Positions 26,501 to 38,200 of a stretch of 64,000 bases of DNA are shown here, in pieces. Under the pieces are notes generated by a model. The model ran no database searches and had not been told where the DNA came from. It worked only from the letters and a program-made list of their open reading frames with translations. The DNA is from Phoronis australis. Lineage: Eukaryota > Phoronida > Phoronidae. The translations under genes and the position numbers were made by a program. Position 1 is the stretch's first letter. The number at the start of each line of letters is the position of its first letter. The DNA is taken from contig NMRA01000323.1 in the NCBI GenBank assembly GCA_002633005.1, positions 63,910-127,909 of the forward strand, read 5' to 3'.

Positions 26501-29500
26501 TTTTACGGTACAAGGCATATGAAAAATGTTATCTTATTTTATTGAACAGCACCCCCTGGCATTGACCCAATTCCTGGACTTGCCAGGTCGCGAAGATTAA
26601 GAAAATTGACTTTGAAGCACTATTCGAACTGTCTGGCACATCTGAGAAACTACTGAAGGTAGAACGTTGCAAATAACTATTAACATGTGAATTCTGGTGC
26701 ATAACTTTTGTTTTGGTTTAAATCAAAAATTGGGGCCTTAAAGCAAACGACAATTTTTTTCTAATAATGAGTTTAAGGAAAATGCTTCGCGATAAAATCA
26801 CTCTGGAGTGGATAATGGGAACGTTTTTGACAAAAATTGACCATTATCTTTTCACGGGCTACAACTAAACTTAGGGCTGTTCCAGTAAAATCCGTGTGGG
26901 AGGGGGGACGGCAGTTGAAATAAAAATTCATAGGTGGTGGTCTTCACAAAAAATCTCAAATTATGGGTGGTCGTTCCTGTAAGAAGTGATGCATTAAAAA
27001 TGGGTGGTATTTTTTGACCAGTTAATGTTGACAGGTTGGTTACCTCAGCCATCAATACTCAAAAAAATGCAATTGGCATACATCCTGGCATATATCCCAA
27101 TACAAAAAAGCCCATATTGCCAGTGAACAGAGTGCAATATGTTCACTAAGCCATTAATCAAGTCATGGGCAACTTGATTTGAGCCAACTATTTGTCTGCA
27201 GTCCTATTGAATTGAAAAGTTATGCAACACTAAACTGGTGTTAACACATATAAGAAAATTGATGATTTTTAAATAAAAAGTATGAGGAGTAAGATAAACA
27301 AGTTCCAATATTCACTTGACATAGAAGTATAAAAGAGTTCGTGGAGAAAGTTTGAGATTCATAGATCCTTGTAATTGAAAAAATGTTCATTGAAATTATA
27401 GACACATAGTGAACAGAGGCACCTGGTGGCTGCCAAAAGTATTGCTCACAGGCTACTTAAGTTTTTGACAATATTGGACAAGACAACTAGTTCTTGTCTG
27501 TCAAATCATCTAAGTTCTTAACAGATCCTCCTGGAGGCAATTTGTTTGCAAGTGTTGGATATTATATTTTAACCTATTAAAAATAATTAAAAAATTATGG
27601 GTCATGGGTTGGAGAAATAAATGAAAAATATGGGCGGTGGGTACGAAATAAAAGTACCTTCCCCCCTTTCATACAGATTTTGCTGGAACAGCCCTTAGAT
27701 AATTTGTCAATCAAAAAGTTGTTGATAGTCAAGGCGCCTACTCACGTCATCAAAACACGTCGAATCGACGGAAAACAAATGACAGGCGTTGATTAGCATT
27801 CTTTTAATTAGTCACGAACTTATGAAACAAACATCCCAACAAGTCACACGTAAGGACTCTAATTAAAAATGAAATTAAGTACGCAGCAGACATCAATTTT
27901 AAGTAAACATTGTCATTGTTGAGTGATTTCATAACTTTGCACAATTCCAAGAATCACCACTAATCTTCAAGTAATGGACAGCCCATCTCCTTCATGATTT
28001 CGGCTACTAATAAAAACATCTATGAAAATATTTTCATCAAAATCTTTCTAAAAATCACCACTAACAGCATTTAGCAAGTGAAATTCCAGTCAGTAACTAA
28101 GAAATACAATTTACCTGCTCATCTGTGGTGTCCTTTTTATCATCTATTTGACTTTTTTGACTTGGTTGACTCAGCACGCGTTGACCCGATCGCATAAGTT
28201 GTGTTCTTTTGACAAGACGGCCTTTGTCACTCATGAGCTGCGTCAAAAAAATCCAGCATGAAATGAAATTTGAATATAATATTCTTTTTGCAGCAAAACA
28301 CAACGCATACGAATTATTTAAAAAAGAAAATTAATGCATCAGGGTTCGACTGCTTGGTCAGTAATTTTGATCTGAATTTTGCTATCTCAACCAGAAAAAT
28401 TGTACCAGTCGAAGTAAGCCGGATCCAAAATCGAACTCAGACTCCCAAGCATTCAAGCATCTTTCGACGTGGAAAATGCAAACGATTTAATGCTGCGTTG
28501 AAATAGAGACAACGGACAAAAATACTAGAGCAATGCGGAGTGTTGAAATGCACCCATGATAGCACTGCAACTGGTGTGCTTCTATGGGTGTTTTTAGTAT
28601 CATCAAAATAGCGCAGAATGCGTCAAACCCAACCAAATTGAGAAGCTGACGTCGTCTCTGCAAACACAACTACTTGCCAAATTTCATAAAAATATTAATA
28701 AGCCTAGGAACTCCTAAGATTATAGAACAAACATATTAAAACAATTGACACTAGGGGGCAAAGTTATAGTCTGATTGGTCTCAATCTTGTTGTCATCTGT
28801 TGCCATCTCTATAAAATCTCATCTGCCAGACTTCGCAAAGATTCATCAAAGGGTTAAGGAGATACAGCCGTAGCTTCAAAAAGCAGATTGCCGCTAAGGG
28901 GCGCCAGAATTATAGTTAAAAACATCCGAAAACCAACATCAGCCAGGATCTTCACACCACAAACACAACCATCAATTATCCTCCTTTGAGTTGTAAAACA
29001 GATAGAGAGGCAGACGTCAAAAACATACACGAAAATTTTTAAATAGCCACCAGATGGCGCAGCAAACATCAAATTTGTCCGAAAATGAGAAGGCGCTGTC
29101 AACTCCTTACTAGAAACCAGTTTGTCGAATTTCATGAAAATACATTCATGAACTTCAAAGATACAGAGGAGAGTAACAAATCTGCTGTTTGTACAAAAAC
29201 CTGACAACAGTGACATTCAATGGGTGTTCATGAAGACAGCCGTGACGATTGCTGTTCGAAATAAGTAACTTTATATAATTACATTTTTGGAGGCGAAGAT
29301 AAACCTTAAGCTCCTTCTTGGTGAAGCTAGTTTAATATGGAATTTGTTGCTTTTTGTTTAAAAACAACTGAATCAAAAGAAAATTTTCAACCAAGAACCA
29401 GACGAAAATTTGAAAACAACATCCTAAGCAGTATTTTAGGAACTGCTTTTTCAACTTGGAATTCTTCATTTCCATCTAAAATTTCAGTTTCCATCTCAAA

Positions 29501-32500
29501 TTGTTTGGAGGTCGAAACTATTGTTAACCTGGGAATTTTCCGGGTCAAAGGTCACATAAGACAGCACAGAGAGGATTGTGAGAAAGCACTACACCATGTG
29601 CAATAGGAATGCTACAAAGGGGCAATGCAGACATTAAGGTTACCCAGGACCTTATTTACACATTTGGGCATTTAGCAAAATGTCTACAAAAATATAGATT
29701 TTAATTAGACAAAAATGCATTATTTTCCTTAAGTATAAAACTGGTAGAATTTGATTTTGATTTTTTACCAATCAGCCATTCATTATGTCACGTGACTATA
29801 TCTTATTAGAAAAAAATTCATTAATAGCAACACAACGGTATCGACAACACGACAAAATTTACTTTGATAAAAAATTTCTAGATGAAAGATCAAAAATGCC
29901 GTAACAGTTTTCTAAATAATTATGATTTTATTTTCATTTCATTCACCTTTTGAGGTTTTTCATGAGAAAACAGAGAGCAGCTTGTTAAGCATGGGGGCGT
30001 TTCTGTGAGAAGGAGCCTAACTGATGAATACCTGAATGCAGGCATTTTTATAGTAAGGTCCCTCGCTTCAACTGCAACACAGTGAATATCAAATTCTCCA
30101 TTACATGGTATACTTCAAGCAAACAGAGTATATCTACTCGAATCCTGTGTGTATATTAAGGACAAGGTTAATTTTTAATATAAAAAAACACCGATTTCAA
30201 AAACTTAAAAATGAATACATTATCGATGCTTTTAATAAAACTATGAAGAGTCTTTTTTAAACACATAATGATTGGCAGGGCAGGAAAATAGTCATTTCAC
30301 AAAATCCCAAAGACTGCTGGAAAAGGTCATCAGCCAATTTCGTTTGCAAACATGTCAAGTACAACAGCAATTAAATCAATTTAGACAGCATAACCTTTTA
30401 TTAGTTTATATAATTCTGTACGTTCTCACCTGTTCGATCTGCTTCAAAGCCGATTGGTTGAAGGCACTGAATGACTTACTGCTTAGTTTACCCAATGACA
30501 GCTGCGTCTTGTCATTCCACTTTTGAATCGTGTCATTTCTGAAAACACAAAAAATCAACGTTTAGCAGCTGGATCCATGGGGTCTGTCAGACGGAACTCC
30601 CAACAACTTCTCACAAAAACTAGGACAATGTAGGAAGGCACATCACAAAAAAACAGGAACTATAAGGAGGAGAACATAGGAACATAATTATTTACAAGTT
30701 GAATTTGAAAAATTGTAATGCACACAAACTTCCATTGGATTATGCCAAAGAAATTGCAGGGTTATATAATATACAAATTATCGCTCAAAAACTAGCAGTC
30801 ATGTGCACATTCTCAGAGATTTTGCACTTCCACTCAAGTGAGATTTAATTATTTTTCACAAACAGTTGTGTGGAGCAGACGACTTACCTTACGCCTCAAG
30901 TCTTAAGTCACTCGGGGATTTTATCTACGATGCTGCTGCCGTTTATCAAATGAATGTTAAAACATCTACTGCGACATTCTTTTTGGTGTGATCACGACAA
31001 AGTAACAATAACCATCAACGTAGATAAATAAAACATTGGGAATGAGCATCAAAATGCATCGAATAAGTACAAAAATCAGACTCTTTTATGCGAAAGATTT
31101 TCAAGGCATACAACATCCTATCGTGCTGAAGTCAAATCTCACCGCCTAAAACGCTAGTTATAAATAAGGGTATGTGTCCACAAGTTATCTGTGACATCAC
31201 CGGATGTTTACAAGCAACTAACCCACAATGCATTTGAAAAATGACACCAGTGCCACAGATGACATCCCACAAATTTATATAAAAAACTTTGAAAAGTTTG
31301 AATATTATTGTTTGTGCACTCAGCAGTAATACAACAGTCTAAATCTTGCCTTCAACCGTACCTGTACTGTTGAAAAGCCTTATGACGTTTACAAACTGTC
31401 ACTTCAAAATCATCAGATGATTTTCTTTTCGTCCTCAAGAGGTCTCCCTCTGCACTGCCCTCATCATTGCCACTTCCCAGGTCATCCCCCATGCTAAGAG
31501 CGGTAGTTTCAGGATTTTGCCGCAGTAGTTTGTTCTGCAGTTCAAGTAGGCACACGCCCAATTGGCTCAAAAGATCGCAACCTGAGGAAAAGAAGTCGAG
31601 TACCACCATCTATCGAGGTTGCAGGGGTAAGTATCATTTGCTTAATAATTTTCAGCACAAAGACAAGGTCTTCCCAAAATCAGTTGTTAACATTCAAACA
31701 TGGATGTACAATCAGAATGTGGGTAACATTTTTGGCCTACCCATTATAAAACACTGACTTTGTGCCTAAGAAACACATGTGGGTAACATTTTTGGCCTAC
31801 CCATTATAAAACACTGACTTTGTGCCTAAGAAACACAAGTGGGTAACATTTTAGGCCTACCCATTATAAAACACTGACTTTGTGCCTAAGAAACACACGT
31901 GGGTAACATTTTAGGCCTACCCCATTACAGAACGACTGGCTTTGTGCCTCAGAAACAGATGAAATTCCTCGTTGGTTCTAAGCAGTTCTTAACATGACGA
32001 AAGTGCTCACACTTGGTCACAGGCAACCTGTCCCTCTACTTCAAAATCTACGCATTAAGTGAACAGAACAGAGTTTGCAACGGCAACACAAGACTTGATG
32101 ATTTTTATACTAATCTTTTTATGACCAGTAACAAGTTTTTGACGTACAAACGGTTTTTCAAACACAATTGACACTACCTTGCTCCAGTGCCTTTTCGTAG
32201 GGTTCACCACCCTCGGTCCTGAACAACGGCCATGCGGTGGGTGGGGGCAATTGATTGACGACAAGCAGAGCTTTCTGCATCTTGATTCTGCTTTCAAGCA
32301 AACTGTCCCACAAACCTGAACATAAAATTGAAAGCGAGTCAAAGGTCACCCAAATATTCTGATAAATGGAAATTTATATAAATTAAATCTTCTTAAAACC
32401 ATTCCATACTTTTCATTAAGAGTGTTTTCAAAGGTCTTTACAGTTTACAGTAATAGCTATTCTTTATATACACTTGTTACAATGTTATAGCCAGGCTATG

Positions 32501-35180
32501 GAGCTGAAGACCTAACTCAATGTGATCAAGTGTCTTTTGAACCTCCACCAATTTCACAAGGTCATTCCTTAACGGGAAAATTTCTGGACGACTTTGCAAA
32601 TGTTAGCGCTTTAAGCGACTTAATAACTGGTCACCATTGTGTGAAAAAATTGCGGATTCCAATACAAGGAGACGGCGTCAATTTTATAATTCACTGGTCA
32701 ATTACTTCGTCTGTTATGAAATCTGCTTTTGTCTCCTTTTGAACAATTTATATTGTCGGTTTTTGTTTGCAGCAAAAGTCCAAGAGACAATAGGCTGCTT
32801 TACATTGTTTCATTCGGAAAACATTAATTACAAATGGCCTTGATTGGCATACCTGACGTGGACTCAGAAAACGTGAACTCTCCATATTTTATTTACAATT
32901 TGCCGTTGAATTTTGCCCCAATTTTGCCTGGTCATTGTATTTATCGGATATTTGACGTCGCGGACTTGTGTACACATTATCGTTGAGCCCTCTCTGGATG
33001 CACACTTGTTTGATAGGCAAACCATGTACATTACCACTCCCTGACGGAAAACGTACAACGGAGGCCAGTAAAAACATATCGTGCAAGTGTGCTCATGTAG
33101 AAGCAGTGTAAACCCGACATTACGATCTCTGAGTGACTTAATCACATGCCAGTTATAAAATTATTTATTATTGAATTGATTTATAAATTACCAATGGCGA
33201 AGAAGTCGTCCTGAAAATTAACCAAAACATTTTTAAAGGCAAGAACCAAGTCACAGAACTTGAATGTGTAACAGGTGATATTGATCAACAGTTCATCATA
33301 GATAAAGAATTACAATTGTTATGTCAACTTCTGGTTTAGCAAATACTTGATATTCATTCGACTTTCTCACAAAAATGGCATCTAGCTAACCTAATCAGTT
33401 GATTTAAACTCCAATACTTGGCCAAATGTCAAAACACCTCGAAACTTTCCTCTAAGTTGTACGTCTCTTCAGTCATTATCTCTGGTTACATCTAGATACA
33501 ACTACACAGTACAGTGCCCTTACCTAGCTGCGCTTTGGCAGCACTGCCTTTCTCAATTTCTTCTTCAAGTGTACGACGTGAAAAGTTCTGAATGTTTGAG
33601 TCTGAAAATATGGACAATTAAAGATAATGTCTTTCATGCCTCATCACCTATGCCATCACAAGCAATCAAGTACATCGTTTTCAGATCAATCATAATTCTC
33701 ACACGAGTAAGAATTAACGTCTTCATGACTAAAATTTTATGTGCATGATGCCATGATGGCGTTCATCACTACACACCCAAGGCGATGTCCTCTTAAATTT
33801 TGAACACAATGGCTGACGAATTCAGGCAAAATAGGGCAGACCTCGCGCCAGGAATAAAGGTATAACACTACCTTTTACTTACTGCATATGGTAAGAGTAA
33901 TACTAATGATTATGGTAATATTCCACTTGACTTTCACAAAAATAATTACCAAAATTGTCATTATTACATTTTTCAAACGCTGACCACTTTAATGCAAATA
34001 ATGGAAACTTTTCCAAAAGTTGTTTCATGATGTCTGCTCACGACAAACCACACTAGTAATAGGGAAAAAGTTTCTTAATAATCTTTATTTTATGGAAAAA
34101 TTTAACAATCATGTTTTGTGCTGAATAAGAGAAGACCCCATAAATGCCTACTCCTGGAGATTAGTGAAGCCATAATTAGACAATCCACTTTTCATGTTGC
34201 AAAAGTTTTGTTTTAAATTTAGACCTACTGGAAGACAAGAAAGTCAGATGACAGCATAAAATCCCAACATATCCATCCGGCATTAAATTAATAGAGTTTG
34301 ATATAATTGTAATTACTGGCAAGATCAATCAAGCAAATAAGTAAGCAACTTTGTTTAAGCTTGGTCAATATTATTCATTTAAGCTTTCTGGCCAACCTTA
34401 CTCCAGATTCCACACTAAACTTGCAAAACCTCCCTTAGCAAAGCGACAGACATCTTTGTTATAGTGCTGCTGCGTGTACCACACATTGTCACGTGTAAAC
34501 AGGCCATGAGATGAGGCAAAATTTTCATCACCATTTGGTAAGAAAACGAGTTTTGCTTAATTGTAACAGAGCTATTCAATAAAGAAAGCCAGCTGATACC
34601 TAAATAGTCAGCTTGAATTATGTTACTGACCAGCAACCCTATTCAAGCTTACATCACAATGGTTATCAGGAGAAAAGGCCTCCTAAACTTGGAATTTAAT
34701 GTTGAGAAAGGCATCTGGCTCAACAAGCTTATTGTTGTACAACATCTCTTTTCCGCAACTCTGTATTCATGTGTGGTGTATTTGTTTGCTCCTGCATACC
34801 CTGCATGCTATGAATTATGGGATTGTTAAAGGATTGTGGGAAGAGATAGAAATTGCTGGAAACCATGCGGATGTGTTCTGTGTAGTTCTGCCCCTTATAT
34901 AACACTTTTTCAAGACTTTTTTGACAAGCTTGATTTACCTAACTTACCAGAAGTCTTATTCAAGAAAACTGAGCAACAGTTAGTATGGGAGCAAGGAAAT
35001 TCAAGCTTGGAGAAAAATATCAAGGTGTAGCATTATCAAGCTTCATTAAGCTCGACTAAGCTTTTCAAATTTAGCTACGTTACCTTCAGCATTGCCTTCA
35101 GATAAATTATCAGTGTTCAGGTCCTCTTCACTCTCATCATGATCTTCACCAGAGTCATGATCATCATCATCATTAGCACC

Positions 35181-35217
<37 letters not shown>

Positions 35218-38200
35218 CCACTTAAGTCATCTCTGTTGTTACTATCCGAGTCGCTAGATTCCTCTTCTTCAGGAAGACTAAAACGAAATAAAATTGTCAA
35301 TTTCTGACGCAACATTGACAAAGTGAAATAACATGTGCCACTCATCCTTGTTTGCCAGACATTTCCTGAAACCAAAGCAAGTTGTCTTTATTGATATACT
35401 TAAAATACAAAACTTCGCTTTTAATGCGTGGGATTTGACTCAGCTACAAAATGTTTGGGTGTTACTGTGAAGCTACTGGGTTCGATTTCAAGCTACTACA
35501 AAGTTCTCTAAAATTTCTTTTCTTGCAAAGAATGCTCCTTTCAAACATTAAGCCTGTTTATCATATGCTCAACATGTCCATAGTAACGCTGTTGATATAT
35601 CTGCAAGAACTATTGCAGCTGTGGACAGAAAATGGTAGTGAGTAACATCCATACAATTCTTAACATTCATCGTCTCAGCTCTGTTGTTGCTAGTTTCTGA
35701 CTCCATATCCTAAACACATGCATTTCAGGATGTAAATGTAATTTTCCACTTATTTCGCACAAAACAAATCTAGCGATGGCTGTTTGTGAATCCAACGAGG
35801 CAACAAATTTCTACCAAGTAGCCTCGTGTGAAATAAGTGATGGACAAAACATTACTTTCCAAACAATTTTGGATGTCCAAATTGAGGTGAGAGTGCCGAA
35901 TAAGCTAAGAATTATCGTAGCTATGGTACTGACCGTCAAAACATAAAAACTAGACAAACCTGCCACGAACACTCTTCAGCTCATTGGTAAAACGACCCAA
36001 CTGCAGTTCATCATCTTCATCATCATCATCTTCATCACCATCATCACCCTCTTCACTGGCCTCGGACTCATCAACGCCGCCTTTGTTCAAAGTGGGTTGG
36101 TAGAACATTAAGTATGCCGAGAATTGTTCAAAAGTGAGACTGCCTAATGCTGTCAGCGGTAGAAAATCCCCAACTTCAAATTCTTTCACATCAAAACGAA
36201 ATTGACATGACTTAAGCAGCCACAAACATAATCTGTGTGCTCCATTCGGGGCAGATTATGATAGTGGAGAACTGTAAGAGGTGTTTTATTCACCTAATTC
36301 AGGAATTTAGATGATTATTTTGTCTGACAAATGCAAAATGGAACGAAGACTCCCTATTGAAATACATGGACTTAATCTACGGTTATGTGCCTATGACAGG
36401 AATGCGAAGCCTCACTTGCCTGACCACGTAAAAATTCCCTTGACTTGGAGGAGGGAAATGGCAATATTAAAATTTGCATTGAATATGCACACCAGTTACT
36501 CAGTCACTTTTCGATATGTTAAGGAAAAATAATACCGTAGTAACAATGGAGTAAGAAGATCTGCATAAATTGTGTACTTTCATTTTCTACAGCATTGTAT
36601 TGCATTTCAGTTTCCATGGATAAGTCGAGTCTTTTCATGCTTTTGACACATGAAAAACATGTAGGTAGTAAAGAACTAACTTAAGACACAAATCAAGAGT
36701 AGAACAGGAACACACAGGTCATTCACTTACAGCGGTCCCAGATTTTGAGAACCAGTTTGATGCACACTATTCATCAGAGAAACTGGTTCTCAAAAAGCAA
36801 GAACCATGTAAGTGACTATTACCTTTTCCACAAGACATTCATTTGGGTCCAACTTTTCGTAATAGTCAGATATAACGTGCCCGTATTTTGAGAACGAGTT
36901 TAATGCCCGTTATTCAGTGGAGAAAAGCGGTCCTAAAAACTAGGGCACATCATATCCAACCATTACCCATCTTTCTGAAACAAAAGCACAGGAATTCCCA
37001 TCCCTACCTGACTCGGCACCATCACTGTCTTGCGCGTTCAGCAGCTGCCTAGACACCCTACGCCCCGCATACTTCACGTCTTCCTCACCCAGGTCTAATG
37101 AAGCTTGTCCTCGTAATCTGCTCGGTCTTCTCACATCATCGTCTTCAAAATCATCGGTTGGCTTATCAGTCAGCTGAGCCCGGGTTTCTGCAACACAGAT
37201 ACGAGACACATTTACACAACTTATGCCATACAGTTTGCTAGTTTCTAGGACTAATTTACGGGCACGTAATAGTATGCTTGGTTTGTAAATTGTCCAGCGA
37301 GTCATCACTCACCCGATATCAAATTTCGCAAAAAGGACAGTTTGGATGTTTGGTGCCAGTTCATTGTACTGACTCCAACGTTTTAAAAAATGATCATCAA
37401 AGTGTTAACATGGGTTTCCTCACATACTCACAAATTTAGCAGTGCCCAGTTGAATTCTTTGTTAGGGCTGTTCCAGTAAAGTCCGTGTGGGAGGGGGGGG
37501 ACGGCAGTAGAAATAAAAATTCATGGGTGGTTGTCTTCAGAAAAAAACACAAATTATAGGTGGTCGTTCCTGTAAGAAGTGATGCATTAAAAATGGGTGG
37601 TATTTTTTGACCTGTTAATGTTGACAGGTTGGTTACTTCAGCCCTCAAAACTCANACGCCCCGCATACTTCACGTCTTCCTCACCCAGGTCTAATGAAGC
37701 TTGTCCTCGTAATCTGCTCGGTCTTCTCACATCATCGTCTTCAAAATCATCTGTTGGCTTATCAGTCAGCTGAGCCCGGGTTTCTGAAACACAGATACGA
37801 GACACATTTACACAACTTATGCCATACAGTTTGGCAGTTTCTAGGACTAATTGACGGGCACGTAATAGTATGCTTGGTTTGTAAATTGTCCAGCGAGTCA
37901 TCACTCACCCGATATCAAATTTTGCAAAAAAGGACAGTTTGGATGTTTGGTGCCAGTTCATTGTACTGACTCCAAGGTTTTAAAAAATGATCATCAAAGT
38001 GTAAACATGGGTTTCCTCACATACTCACAAATTTAGCAGTGCCCAGTTGAATTCTTTGTTATAGAGACCACTGGGTTGATGGAATTGTTCTAGGAAATCA
38101 AATCCCTTTTTCGATCATTTGATTAAACCACTAGCAAATGTGTTAACATGCAACAGATCAAAAGAATATGGACTTGAACCATGCTCTGGCCGAAACAATT

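Larger units (their letters stand above)
37058..38061. repeat. Duplicated block around AATF exon 2 (37058-37464 and 37656-38061)
   Basis: About 405 bp (ACGCCCCGCATAC to GAATTCTTTGTTA) are present twice in direct orientation with a few substitutions and small indels, separated by a partial transposon and one n. See the finding on haplotypes. Confidence 0.9.

Noticed and set aside
33192-33210. A 19-bp micro-exon candidate in AATF intron 5, framed by TTAATTTTCAG and GTAATT
   Set aside because: Its length would shift the reading frame, and exon 5 joins exon 6 directly in phase with the expected AATF sequence.
35440-35500. B-box-like GGGTTCGATTTC in AATF intron 3
   Set aside because: The upstream A-box match is poor and no cloverleaf can be drawn.
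37656-37783. Taking the second exon-2 copy as an additional AATF exon
   Set aside because: It is truncated by an n, its flanks are duplicated too, and inclusion would break the frame; an allelic copy explains it.
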